DNA from: Candidatus Moraniibacteriota bacterium
GTDB taxonomy: Bacteria; Patescibacteriota; Minisyncoccia; Moranbacterales; UBA2206
Direction: 5' to 3'
Assembly: GCA_030645735.1 (NCBI GenBank)
Contig: JAUSNP010000002.1
Location: 1-39,999, forward strand
DNA: 39,999 nt
A program made the translations under genes and the position numbers. Every line of letters begins with the position of its first letter. The stretch's first letter is position 1. The notes under the pieces were generated by a model. The model saw only the letters and a list, made by a program, of their open reading frames with translations. It had not been told where the DNA came from and searched no databases. Below are positions 28,625-37,033 of this stretch, in pieces.

Positions 28625-29716
28625 ATGCAAAACAAAAATGAACTGAAATATATCAATGCTTTGAATGTTATCAATGGTGTGGGCGCGCAAAAGATGCGCC
28701 AGTTGATGGCAAGCTTCGCTTCCCCACAAAAAGCCTGGGAGGCCAGTTTGGAAGAGCTGATTGAGTCTGAAATTGGCGAGGCAATCTCACGAAAAATTGT
28801 AGAACAACGAACCAACATTGATCCAGAAACCGAATGGCTGAAATTGGAAAAAGAAAACATCCGAATGCTGATTGAGACTGATCCAGAATATCCGTGCCTG
28901 CTCAAAGAAATTCCTTCGGCGCCCTATGTACTATATATGAAGGGAGAACTTGATTTGAACTCCCCGATGATTTCGATTGTTGGCTCACGCAAATTCACTG
29001 ACTATGGTTCGCAAGTGGCCTATGCCTTTGCCAAAGACCTCGCCAAGGCTGGCATCACCGTTATCAGTGGTATGGCCTATGGCATCGACTCCATCGCCCA
29101 CCGTGGCGCGCTGGATGGTGGTGGCAAAACCATTGCCGTGCTGGGCAACAGTTTGGATGAAAAAAGCATCTACCCACAAAGTCATTTGCAACTTGCGCGA
29201 GAAATTGTAGCCAACGGCTGTTTGTTGAGTGATATGCCGTTTGGCGCTCATGCTAGCGTGGGAACTTTTCCAGCAAGAAACCGCATCGTGGCCGGACTAT
29301 CGATGGGAACGCTGATTGTCGAAGCGGGTGAAAAAAGTGGCACGCTCATCACTGCCAATCTGGCCCTAGAATTCAATCGTGATGTCTTTGCGGTGCCTGG
29401 TTCAGTTTTTTCGCCGCAATCATTTGGCACTAATGACCTGATCAAAAAAGGCGCCAAAGTTGTCACCAGCGTCAAAGACATTTTGGAAGAATTGAATTTG
29501 GAAGAAGTGCATGAGAAAGCGTTCACCCCAGCCAAAATTCCTGAGAATCCTGAAGAAGAAATCATCCTGCATATCCTATCGACTGATCCCCTTCACATTG
29601 ACAACATCTCAAAAACCTCTAAACTAGGAACAGCAACTGTCGCTTCAACCCTCGCCATGATGGAAATCAAAGGCTGGGTGAGAAATATCGGAGGACAGAA
29701 TTATATAATAATTTAA
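28625..29716 (+). CDS. dprA: DNA processing protein DprA/Smf
   Basis: DprA binds incoming single-stranded DNA and loads RecA during transformation. I use the ATG at 28625, since the track's first 21 residues would overlap the promoter. The 363-residue protein has an N-terminal helical/HhH-like region, a Rossmann-like SMF domain with 'ISIVGSRKFTDYG', 'SGMAYGIDSIAHRGAL' and 'FPARNRIVAGLS', and a C-terminal winged helix (about 300-363). With comEC in the same window, this supports DNA uptake. Confidence 0.95.
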   Translation: MQNKNELKYINALNVINGVGAQKMRQLMASFASPQKAWEASLEELIESEIGEAISRKIVEQRTNIDPETEWLKLEKENIRMLIETDPEYPCLLKEIPSAPYVLYMKGELDLNSPMISIVGSRKFTDYGSQVAYAFAKDLAKAGITVISGMAYGIDSIAHRGALDGGGKTIAVLGNSLDEKSIYPQSHLQLAREIVANGCLLSDMPFGAHASVGTFPARNRIVAGLSMGTLIVEAGEKSGTLITANLALEFNRDVFAVPGSVFSPQSFGTNDLIKKGAKVVTSVKDILEELNLEEVHEKAFTPAKIPENPEEEIILHILSTDPLHIDNISKTSKLGTATVASTLAMMEIKGWVRNIGGQNYIII

Positions 29717-29846
29717 AATAACAAATACAAAATTACAAATCCTAAATAATATCTAAATTCAAATATTAAAAATTCAAAAATGTTTTGGATTTATAATTTT
29801 GAAAATTGTGATTTATTTGGAATTTGTGATTTTAAATTTTGAATTT
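29717..29846. repeat. AT-rich inverted repeat upstream of topA
   Basis: ACAAAATTACAAATCCTAAATAA on the left is imperfectly mirrored by TTATTTGGAATTTGTGATTTTAAA on the right. It shares words with 3188-3330. The topA promoter must lie within it. Confidence 0.6.
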
Positions 29847-32060
29847 ATGAAACTTGTAATAGTTGAATCACCCACAAAGGCTAAAACTATCACCAAATTT
29901 TTGGGCGCTAAATATGTCGTCAAATCTTCCTATGGCCATATTCGCGATTTGCCGACCAAGAAGATGGGTATTGATATCGAAAAAGATTTTGAGCCGGAAT
30001 ATGAAATTCCCAGCAAGAACATTGATCGTGTGGCAGAACTTAAAAAGCTCGCCAAGAAAGCTGATGGCGTGATTCTAGCAACTGATGAAGACCGTGAAGG
30101 AGAAGCCATCTCTTGGCATCTTGTCGCCGCTTTAGGACTCAAAATTGAGGAAACCGAAAGAATTGCTTTTCATGAAATCACGGAGAAGGCCGTCAAAGCT
30201 GCTTTGGAAAACCCACGTAAGATTGATTACAATCTAGTCGACGCGCAACAAGCACGCCGTGTTTTGGATCGCTTGGTGGGTTATGAATTGTCTCCCTTTT
30301 TGTGGAAGAAGATTCGTCGTGGACTGTCTGCTGGACGTGTGCAATCTGTTGCCTTGCGTTTGATTGTAGAAAAAGAACGAGAAATTTTAGCTTTCAAACC
30401 AGAAGAATATTGGGCTATCGGTGCGCAACTCAAAGCTGGCAAAGCTGAGTTTGAAGCGAAACTTTCCAAAGAAAATGGTACGGCCATTGGCAAGCTAGGC
30501 GTGAAAAACAAAAAACAAGCCGACGCCATTGTGAAATTTTTGGAAAAAGCTGTCTATCAAATTTCCGCTATCACCAAAAAAGAAGTACAGAAAAATCCTT
30601 TGGCACCCTATACTACCTCAACTTTGCAACAAGACTCCAATAATAAATTGGGCTACAGCTCCAAGCAGACGATGATGTTGGCCCAACAATTGTATGAAGG
30701 TATCAACATTGGCAAAGAAGGTTCAGTCGGTCTCATCACCTATATGAGAACGGACAGCATGAACCTATCAATGGAATCCATGCTCAGCGCGCAAAAAATG
30801 ATTGTCAAAAAATTTGGTAAAGACTATGCCCTTGAAAGTCCAAGATTTTTCAAGACCAAATCCAAAGGCGCGCAAGAAGCGCATGAAGCGATTCGCCCAA
30901 CTTTTCCAGAAAAAGATCCAGAATCACTCAAAGAATTTTTAGATCCCAAACAATATAAAGTTTACAAATTGATTTGGCAAAGAATGTTGGCTTGCCAAAT
31001 GGCGCCAGCGGTGATGAATTCAGTGTCAGTGGACATTTCTGCTACACAAAAGGATGCTAAAGATTTCTATGCGTTGCGCGCCAATGGCTCAACTATCAAA
31101 TTCGATGGTTATTTGAAAGTGTATGGTGACAAGGTTCCAGTTAGTGAAAACTTATTGCCCGAGATGCAGGAAAAAGATATTTTAGCTTTGGTCAAAATTC
31201 TTTCTGAGCAAAAATTCACGCAACCTCCGGCACGCTTCTCTGAAGCAACGTTGATCAAAGCGATGGAAGAGCTGGGCATTGGTCGACCATCCACTTATGC
31301 GCCAACTATTTCCACCATCATTGATCGCAAATATGTGGCCAAAGATGAAAACAAGCGACTCTTCCCCGAAGAAATTGGGCTCACGGTGTGTGATTTGCTC
31401 GTAGAACATTTCGCTGATATTGTGGATTATAAATTCACCGCCACGATGGAAGAAAATCTGGATGAAATCGCGGAAGGCAAAAAAGAGTGGGTGCCGGTCA
31501 TCCGAGATTTCTATGGACCCTTCCACAAAAATCTAGAAAAGAAAACCAAAGAAATCAAAAAAGAAGATTTACAAGAAAAATTGGATCGCCAATGTCCGGA
31601 TTGTGGTGGCGATTTGATTATGAAGTTTGGCCGTTTTGGAAAATTCATTGCCTGCGCCAATTATCCAAGTTGCAAGTTCACAGAAAAAACTGATTCCGAA
31701 AAGAAAGTGGATGAGCAACATGCGGGTGAAGTTTGTGAAATTTGTGGCGCGCCAATGCTCGTGAAGCGTGGACGCTTTGGAACTTTCTTAGGTTGTTCAA
31801 ACTATCCAGAATGCAAAGGCATCAAACGCATTGAAAACAAAACTGGTATTCAGTGTCCCAAGTGCCAACTCGGAGAAATCGTGGAACGCAAATCAAAAAA
31901 AGGCCGTGCCTTCTATGGTTGCAACACCTATCCAAAATGTGATTTCGCTCTTTGGAACAAACCGACTGGCGAAAAATGTCCCAAGTGTCAAAGCCTCTTG
32001 GTCTTTGCTGCCAAAGGCAAAACCAAATGTTCTGACAAAGAATGTGGGTTTGAAAAATAA
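29847..32060 (+). CDS. topA: DNA topoisomerase I
   Basis: Type IA topoisomerase that relaxes negative supercoils. The start is the ATG at 29847 ('MKLVIVESPTKAKTI'); the track's extra 16 residues come from the AT-rich repeat. The 737-residue protein has a TOPRIM domain ('LATDEDREGEAISWHL'), the central 'RVQSVALRLIVEKERE', and the active-site tyrosine in 'GLITYMRTDS'. The C-terminus has four zinc-ribbon units (CPDC..CANYPSC, CEIC..CSNYPEC, CPKC..CNTYPKC, CPKC..CSDKEC). A clear terminator follows. Confidence 0.97.
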   Translation: MKLVIVESPTKAKTITKFLGAKYVVKSSYGHIRDLPTKKMGIDIEKDFEPEYEIPSKNIDRVAELKKLAKKADGVILATDEDREGEAISWHLVAALGLKIEETERIAFHEITEKAVKAALENPRKIDYNLVDAQQARRVLDRLVGYELSPFLWKKIRRGLSAGRVQSVALRLIVEKEREILAFKPEEYWAIGAQLKAGKAEFEAKLSKENGTAIGKLGVKNKKQADAIVKFLEKAVYQISAITKKEVQKNPLAPYTTSTLQQDSNNKLGYSSKQTMMLAQQLYEGINIGKEGSVGLITYMRTDSMNLSMESMLSAQKMIVKKFGKDYALESPRFFKTKSKGAQEAHEAIRPTFPEKDPESLKEFLDPKQYKVYKLIWQRMLACQMAPAVMNSVSVDISATQKDAKDFYALRANGSTIKFDGYLKVYGDKVPVSENLLPEMQEKDILALVKILSEQKFTQPPARFSEATLIKAMEELGIGRPSTYAPTISTIIDRKYVAKDENKRLFPEEIGLTVCDLLVEHFADIVDYKFTATMEENLDEIAEGKKEWVPVIRDFYGPFHKNLEKKTKEIKKEDLQEKLDRQCPDCGGDLIMKFGRFGKFIACANYPSCKFTEKTDSEKKVDEQHAGEVCEICGAPMLVKRGRFGTFLGCSNYPECKGIKRIENKTGIQCPKCQLGEIVERKSKKGRAFYGCNTYPKCDFALWNKPTGEKCPKCQSLLVFAAKGKTKCSDKECGFEK

Positions 32061-32076
32061 CATATCTTAAAAAAAT

Positions 32077-32101
32077 ACTCATCCGTAAGGGTGAGTTTTT
32101 T
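32077..32101 (+). terminator. topA terminator
   Basis: ACTCATCC/GGGTGAGT with loop GTAA, followed by TTTTTT. Confidence 0.85.
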
Positions 32102-32435
32102 GATTGCCCAGCGTTTTTATTTTTGCAAAAATAAAACAGTATGCCATTTTTCTTTTACCAAAGAACAGGGTGTCCATTTTCTTTGGCAGCAAAGAAAGTG
32201 GACGAAAAGAAACTGCTGCCCAGACTCGTGCTGTCTAAATTTCTAGCTTATTCGCTAAAATTTTAGGGACGACTTTCCGCTAACAGGAGCAGCGAAAAAT
32301 TTCTTAACGCTCATGCGCTGAAATTTAGAAACGCACTTCGTTATGGGCGAATTGGTTTTTCTAGTTTTTTTTTGTTTTAAAAACCCTTCCGCCTTGCGTA
32401 GTACAAAACTATAAATTGAAACTTGTGAGCGCTAA
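32102..32435. repeat. intergenic palindrome island between topA and the RSH gene
   Basis: No ORF is seen. It holds a 22-bp perfect palindrome TTTTATTTTTG/CAAAAATAAAA (32115-32136), a hairpin GTCCA-TTTTCTTTG...CAAAGAAA-GTGGAC (32172-32203), and longer-range arms CTAAATTTC (32235-32243) and GAAATTTAG (32320-32328). The 119-bp repeat follows directly. Confidence 0.7.
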
Positions 32436-32554
32436 AAAATACTGGTCCGGCGCGGGGCAACCGGTATTTTTTCGCGAATAAGTTGAAAATTTATTTTTGT
32501 ACGAGCCGGCGGAGAGTTCTTTTTGTTACTTTTTCTTGCGGAAAGAAAAAGTAA
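32436..32554. repeat. 119-bp direct repeat, copy 2
   Basis: Identical at every position to 1-119. It ends at the foot of the TTACTTTTTCTT hairpin, as in copy 1. It ends 14 bp before the -35 of the RSH gene's likely promoter. Confidence 0.9.
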
Positions 32555-32567
32555 AAACAATCCCCTC

Positions 32568-32596
32568 TTGTTTTTTACCCCCCTCTGGACTATACT
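32568..32596 (+). promoter_or_regulatory. possible promoter of the RSH gene
   Basis: -35 TTGTTT (32568-32573), 17-bp spacer, -10 TATACT (32591-32596). Confidence 0.4.
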
Positions 32597-32619
32597 AAAA
32601 AATATAAAAGAAACTTCTT

Positions 32620-34113
32620 ATGGGCAAAAATTCGATTACAATTGAGGATGTTTTGAATAAGTTGAAGGTCAAAAGAACTTCCCAGAGAGAGGCATTGATT
32701 CGCAGTGCTTACGAATTCTCTTTGATGGCTCATGCTGGCCAAAAAAGGAAGTCCGGCGAGGATTATATTCAGCATGCGCTGCACACTGCCCTCAACATCG
32801 CCAAGATGGGTATGGGTAGCAAAACCATTGCGGCTGGCCTGTTGCATGATGTGCCGGAAGACACCACTTACACGCTTGATGAGGTTGAAAAAAAATTCGG
32901 TCCAGAAGTGGCGTTTATGGTCAACGGTGTGACTAAGCTCGGCAAGATCAAATTGCGCGGTACCAAGGAAGAATATTATTTAGAAAATTTGCGCAAAATG
33001 TTTTTGGCAATGGCTTCGGACATTCGCGTAGTTATCATCAAACTGGCTGACCGCCTACACAATATGGAAACGCTCTCGGCTTTGCCAGAAGATAAACAGA
33101 AACGAATCGCGCTAGAAACTATGGAGGTTTTCACGCCGATTGCCAATCGCCTTGGAATCGGCGAAGTCAAAGGCGCACTGGAAGATCTATCTTTCAAGCA
33201 TCTTGATCGGGAAAATTATGACAAAATCAGAAAAATTCAAGAAGAAGAATATGCTCAAAGAAAAAAGTACCTCGATCGAGCGGTGGTTGAGTTGCGCAAA
33301 GAATTGACCAACGACGGCATCAAGGTTTTAGATATTTTTGGCCGATCCAAACATCTCTTCCGTCTTTTCCAGAAACTGAAAAAGCATGATATGGATATCA
33401 ATAAAATCTACGACCTCATCGGAGTCAGAATTATTTTGCCCGATATTTCCGATTGCTATGCCGCGCTGGGCATCGTGCACAAAAAGTATCGACCCCTCGT
33501 TGGAAGAATCAAAGATTATGTTTCTTTGCCCAAGCCCAATGGCTATCAATCCATCCATACCACTGTTTTTGGACCAGAAGGAAAAATTATGGAAGTGCAG
33601 TTGCGCACTCGGCAAATGGACGACGAAGCTGAATTTGGAATTGCGGCACATTGGATTTATAGCGACAAGAACCAACAAAGTTTGCGCCATCTGATTTTCG
33701 GCAACAAAGGCAAGGACAAACTCAAAGTGCCGGAAAAAGAATTGGCTTGGGTCAAACAATTGCAAGACTGGCAAAACGAGCTTGGCAAAGATGACGCTGA
33801 ATTCATTGAGAGTCTCAAAATTGATTTTTTCAAAAATCACATTTTTGCTTTCACGCCTCAAGGTGATGTGATTGATTTGCCGGAAGATTCCACACCCATT
33901 GATTTTGCTTACAAATTACACAGCTCCATCGGCAACCGCGCCACCGGCGCCAAAGCTGATGGCAAGATGGTTACTTTGGATTATAAAATTAAAAATGGCC
34001 AAGTAATTGAGATTTTGACTGTCAAAGAAAATAAAAAACCCAGTCGAGACTGGCTAATGTTTGTGCGGACTTCCCTAGCTAAGAGTCAAATCAAAAAGGC
34101 TTTCAAAAAATAG
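32620..34113 (+). CDS. RelA/SpoT homolog (ppGpp synthetase/hydrolase), short form
   Basis: RSH enzymes make and break the alarmone (p)ppGpp. The 497-residue protein has an HD hydrolase domain (about 25-170) with 'LLHDVPEDT' (His76, Asp77) intact, the synthetase domain (about 215-340) with 'GRIKDYVSLPKPNGYQSIHTTV' and 'EVQLRTRQMDDEAEFGIAAHW', and a TGS domain (about 400-465). It stops there; the helical, zinc-finger and ACT regions of long RSH proteins are absent. It therefore looks bifunctional in its catalytic half but lacks most ribosome-sensing regions. Confidence 0.93.
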   Translation: MGKNSITIEDVLNKLKVKRTSQREALIRSAYEFSLMAHAGQKRKSGEDYIQHALHTALNIAKMGMGSKTIAAGLLHDVPEDTTYTLDEVEKKFGPEVAFMVNGVTKLGKIKLRGTKEEYYLENLRKMFLAMASDIRVVIIKLADRLHNMETLSALPEDKQKRIALETMEVFTPIANRLGIGEVKGALEDLSFKHLDRENYDKIRKIQEEEYAQRKKYLDRAVVELRKELTNDGIKVLDIFGRSKHLFRLFQKLKKHDMDINKIYDLIGVRIILPDISDCYAALGIVHKKYRPLVGRIKDYVSLPKPNGYQSIHTTVFGPEGKIMEVQLRTRQMDDEAEFGIAAHWIYSDKNQQSLRHLIFGNKGKDKLKVPEKELAWVKQLQDWQNELGKDDAEFIESLKIDFFKNHIFAFTPQGDVIDLPEDSTPIDFAYKLHSSIGNRATGAKADGKMVTLDYKIKNGQVIEILTVKENKKPSRDWLMFVRTSLAKSQIKKAFKK

Positions 34114-34143
34114 ACTCGCCATCAAAAAAATGAGGCGAGTCTA
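34111..34143. terminator. bidirectional terminator between RSH and parB genes
   Basis: Perfect 10-bp stem TAGACTCGCC/GGCGAGTCTA. The RSH stop codon (TAG) forms the first three bases of the stem. A-rich loop; short T/A-rich flanks on both sides. Confidence 0.7.
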
Positions 34144-34166
34144 TTATAATATATGCAGATAGAATT

Positions 34167-35102
34167 CTATGCGTGTACTTTGGATAGAATATTATTTAAT
34201 TCTTCTTTGGAATAATAATCAATCATAATTTTACCACCTTCCCCTGCCTTGGCCAATTTAACTTTTGTCCCCAAAGCTCCCGCCAAAATATCTTCGATTC
34301 TTTTAGTTTCTGGATCAATTGAGACTTGTCGCGTATGCGTCTTTACGGAAATTTCCTTGGTCTTATCTTCGGTCTGACGAACAGTTAGGCTGTTTTTTAA
34401 AATCATCTCAAACAGCGCTCTTTGTTTTTCTGGATTTTCAATGGCCAAAATAGCTTTAGCATGGCCTTCAGTAATCTTGCCTTCAATCAAGGCCTTTTGA
34501 ATTTCAATCGGCAAATGCAACAAGCGCAATTTGTTGGCCACCGCCGATCGACTCTTGCCCATTTTTTTAGCCACTTCCTCTTGGCTCAAATCAAATTCAT
34601 CCGCCAATTTCAAATATGATTTGGCTTCTTCAATAGCATTCAAGTCATGCCTTTGCACATTTTCGATAATGGCCAATTCTAATTTTTGTTGCTCGGTGGC
34701 GTCACGCACAATCACTGGTACAGTTTTGAGGCCAGCCAATTTGGAAGCCTGAAAACGACGCTCACCGGCAATGATTTCGTATTGATTGCCATTTTTTGTC
34801 ACCACCAATGGTTGAATCACGCCGTGTTCCTTGATTGAATCGGAAAGTTCTTGTAATTTTTCGGCATCAAAACGCAAGCGTGGCTGATGCGGATTGGGCA
34901 CGATGCGAATAACCTCAATTTCTTGTACGCCATTTTGCACCTGCAGAGACGAGGTATGCCTCGTCTCTACGCCTGCACCAACAGGCTTAGCGCCGAAATA
35001 ATTGAAATCTTCTCGCGGTTGCGAAATTGTTTGCTTATTGTTTGATTTGTTCTGAGGAATTAGAGATGCTAATCCTCGACCAAGACCATAATTTTGAGCC
35101 AT
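34167..35102 (-). CDS. parB: ParB chromosome-partitioning protein with a palindrome-coded insert
   Basis: ParB binds parS sites and spreads along DNA to help ParA separate chromosomes. From the ATG at 35102 the protein is 311 residues. It begins 'GLGRGLASLIP' (ParA-binding end). The nuclease-like domain has 'IRIVPNPHQPR' and 'GERRFQASKLAG', then 'QRHDLNAIEEA' and the helix-turn-helix 'SQEEVAKKMGKSRSAVANKLRLL', and a C-terminal dimer domain. Residues about 45-54 (VETRHTSSLQ) come from a GC-rich palindrome inside the linker. No classical parS (TGTTTCACGTGAAACA) is seen in the window. Confidence 0.94.
   Translation of the reverse strand: MAQNYGLGRGLASLIPQNKSNNKQTISQPREDFNYFGAKPVGAGVETRHTSSLQVQNGVQEIEVIRIVPNPHQPRLRFDAEKLQELSDSIKEHGVIQPLVVTKNGNQYEIIAGERRFQASKLAGLKTVPVIVRDATEQQKLELAIIENVQRHDLNAIEEAKSYLKLADEFDLSQEEVAKKMGKSRSAVANKLRLLHLPIEIQKALIEGKITEGHAKAILAIENPEKQRALFEMILKNSLTVRQTEDKTKEISVKTHTRQVSIDPETKRIEDILAGALGTKVKLAKAGEGGKIMIDYYSKEELNNILSKVHA
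34943..34970 (-). repeat. GC-rich palindrome, family A, inside parB
   Basis: GCAGAGACGAGGTA/TGCCTCGTCTCTAC. The right half (14 bp) is identical to that of the intergenic palindrome at 2454-2482 and the left half differs at two bases. It is read in frame in parB. Confidence 0.85.
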
Positions 35103-35106
35103 AATT

Positions 35107-35236
35107 ATCAGAACCACTGATTATCACATGACTTCACCTGATGACACATGATGTGGTTATTAAATTTTTTATTTTTGTTAACTAAATTCAGTGGAATCAA
35201 GTGTGCTCAGTGTGAATCATGTGGTTCAGACTGTAA
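35107..35236. repeat. imperfect inverted repeat between parA and parB
   Basis: GAACCACTGATTATCACATGA on the left is imperfectly mirrored by TGTGAATCATGTGGTTC on the right, with CACTGA/TCAGTG words inside. The right end overlaps the 3' end of parA. Possibly a dispersed element; possibly a partition-related site. Confidence 0.45.
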
Positions 35237-36017
35237 ACTTCTTTTCTTTCTCTTTCTTGTCCATCTCGATTATTTCGCGCGCTAGATTTTTGTATGAACG
35301 GGCACCTTTGGAAAAAGCATCAAAGCCCAAAATTGATTTGCCAAAACCAGGCGCTTCAGCCAGTCGTACACTGCGTGGAATAATGCTGTCAAAAACATAA
35401 CCAGGAAAATGATCTTGCACCTCTTTGATGACTTGGCGCGACAACCGATTTCGCTTGTCATACATTGTCAAAAGCGCACCCATGATTTTCAAATCAGGCT
35501 GCAGATTTTCCTTGACCAGATTCACAGTATTTAAAAGTTGGCTCAAGCCTTCCAAGGCAAAATATTCCGTTTGTACGGGAATAATAACTTCATCACTGGC
35601 CACTAATCCATTGATAGTCAAAAGTCCAAGGCTTGGCGGTGAATCAATAATAATATAATCATAGTTGGTGCGAATTTCTCGCAAAACATTATACAATCTG
35701 AATTCTCGATTTTCCATATTCACCATCTCAATTCCAGCCCCCGCCAAATCTTGGTTGGCCGGAATGATGTCATGCCCCAAATTAGCTGTGCGAATGACAA
35801 TTTTGGAAGGGTGTTCACCCAAAACCATCGAGTGATAGAGGCTTTTTTCCATCTTTCTGATATCAATTCCCAATCCTGAGGATGCATTGCCCTGCGGATC
35901 CAAATCCACGAGCAAAACAAACTTGCCAGCTTCCGCTAGGTAGGTCGCTAAGTTGATGGCTGAGGTGGTTTTGCCAACCCCGCCCTTTTGGTTGACGAGT
36001 GAGATTATCTTTGCCAT
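35226..36017 (-). CDS. parA: ParA/Soj chromosome-partitioning ATPase
   Basis: A deviant-Walker ATPase that works with ParB on chromosome separation. The 263-residue protein begins with the Walker A 'NQKGGVGKTTSAINL' (signature lysines present), Walker A' 'VLLVDLDPQGNAS', and Walker B 'YIIIDSPPSLG'. It precedes parB on the same strand, with a 123-bp repeat-like gap. A TATACT (36027-36032) lies about 10 bp upstream of the start, so the mRNA may have a very short leader; its -35 would fall within the divergent tRNA gene. Confidence 0.96.
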   Translation of the reverse strand: MAKIISLVNQKGGVGKTTSAINLATYLAEAGKFVLLVDLDPQGNASSGLGIDIRKMEKSLYHSMVLGEHPSKIVIRTANLGHDIIPANQDLAGAGIEMVNMENREFRLYNVLREIRTNYDYIIIDSPPSLGLLTINGLVASDEVIIPVQTEYFALEGLSQLLNTVNLVKENLQPDLKIMGALLTMYDKRNRLSRQVIKEVQDHFPGYVFDSIIPRSVRLAEAPGFGKSILGFDAFSKGARSYKNLAREIIEMDKKEKEKKFTV

Positions 36018-36041
36018 AATAAGTAAAGTATAGCATATTAC

Positions 36042-36125
36042 GCCCGAGTGATGAAATTGGTATACGTAGGGGATTCAAAATCCCCCGGTCGCAAGGCCGT
36101 GCGAGTTCGAGTCTCGCCTCGGGCA
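36042..36125 (+). tRNA. tRNA-Leu (CAA)
   Basis: An 84-nt cloverleaf with acceptor stem GCCCGAG/CTCGGGC, discriminator A, and a long variable arm typical of leucine tRNAs. The anticodon loop TTCAAAA gives anticodon CAA, reading UUG. The T loop GTTCGAGTC is normal. The 3' CCA is not encoded (ACCCC follows). Confidence 0.95.
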
Positions 36126-36160
36126 CCCCGAAAAGTCGCTTGGCTCCTTGGGGCAAGCAC

Positions 36161-36190
36161 AAAAAAACAGGCTTTTGCCTGTTTTTTTGT
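36161..36190. terminator. bidirectional terminator between tRNA-Leu and folD
   Basis: AAAAAAACAGGC-TTTT-GCCTGTTTTTTT, good on both strands. Confidence 0.88.
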
Positions 36191-36193
36191 TAT

Positions 36194-37024
36194 TTATAAA
36201 GCCTTATTGGCTAAGTATACATTTCGCAAAAGACACGCAATAGTGACTGGCCCGACCCCACCTGGCACAGGCGAGATGAAACCATCCATATTCTGCACTG
36301 AAGCAAAATCAACATCTCCTAGCACCTTGTCGCCTACTTTGGTGATGCCACCATCAATGATGATCACGCCATCTTTCAACATTTCACCGGAGATCAAATT
36401 TGGCTCGCCACAAGCTGTGATGATAATGTCAGCATCTTTGATAACATTGATATTTTCCGACATATCCGCACGAAAAAAATATTGCGAAGTTATATTTTCT
36501 TTTTGCAACGCCACCTGCATCGTTTGGCCGAATTCTTGCGAGTTGCAAATTATAACTGCTTTTTTATTTGCTAAATTTTTCCCCGTTGATTTCAAAAGTT
36601 CCATCAACGCATTGGGAAAAACTGGCGCAAAACGCTCTTGCCCACTGAAAAACAGGGCTATATTTTCAGAATGAAAACCATCCACATCCTTTTTTGGATC
36701 GATGGCCTGGATGATTTTATTTTTATCCAAATGTTCCGGCAAGGGCAGTTGTACAATGATGCCACTAATTGTTTCATCCGCATTCAAATCATAAATTGCA
36801 TCCAATAAATCTTTTTCAGACACGGTGTCTGCCATTTCAATTTTGCGAAAACCAATGCCATTTTTTTCAGCGGCCTTGCCTTTCAAATTCACATAAATTT
36901 TAGAAGCTTCATCAGCGCCAACCAAAACAACCCCGAGCTGAGGATGCGCCTGATCTGCAGTTATTTTATTTTTCACCTCAAGCAAAATAGCCTCAGCTAT
37001 TTTCTTGCCTTCAAGAATTTGCAT
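36194..37024 (-). CDS. folD: FolD-like methylene-THF dehydrogenase/cyclohydrolase with divergent cofactor motif
   Basis: FolD interconverts one-carbon forms of tetrahydrofolate. The 276-residue protein keeps the substrate-side motifs: 'EASKIYVNLKGKA' with the YxxxK pair (Tyr44, Lys48), 'GIIVQLPLPEH', 'DPKKDVDGFH' and the C-terminal 'PVPGGVGPVTIACLLRN'. But the usual NADP loop GRSxxVGxP is replaced by 'CNSQEFGQTM', and the usual 'PCTPxG' before it reads 'PVFPNALM'. The dehydrogenase half may use its cofactor differently or be lost. It starts 10 bp after the ABC permease gene, so the three genes may be one operon. Confidence 0.87.
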   Translation of the reverse strand: MQILEGKKIAEAILLEVKNKITADQAHPQLGVVLVGADEASKIYVNLKGKAAEKNGIGFRKIEMADTVSEKDLLDAIYDLNADETISGIIVQLPLPEHLDKNKIIQAIDPKKDVDGFHSENIALFFSGQERFAPVFPNALMELLKSTGKNLANKKAVIICNSQEFGQTMQVALQKENITSQYFFRADMSENINVIKDADIIITACGEPNLISGEMLKDGVIIIDGGITKVGDKVLGDVDFASVQNMDGFISPVPGGVGPVTIACLLRNVYLANKAL

Positions 37025-37033
37025 AGGAAAATC

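Noticed and set aside
36048-36674. 208-aa ORF beginning inside tRNA-Leu
   Set aside because: It overlaps a real tRNA and runs antisense to folD.
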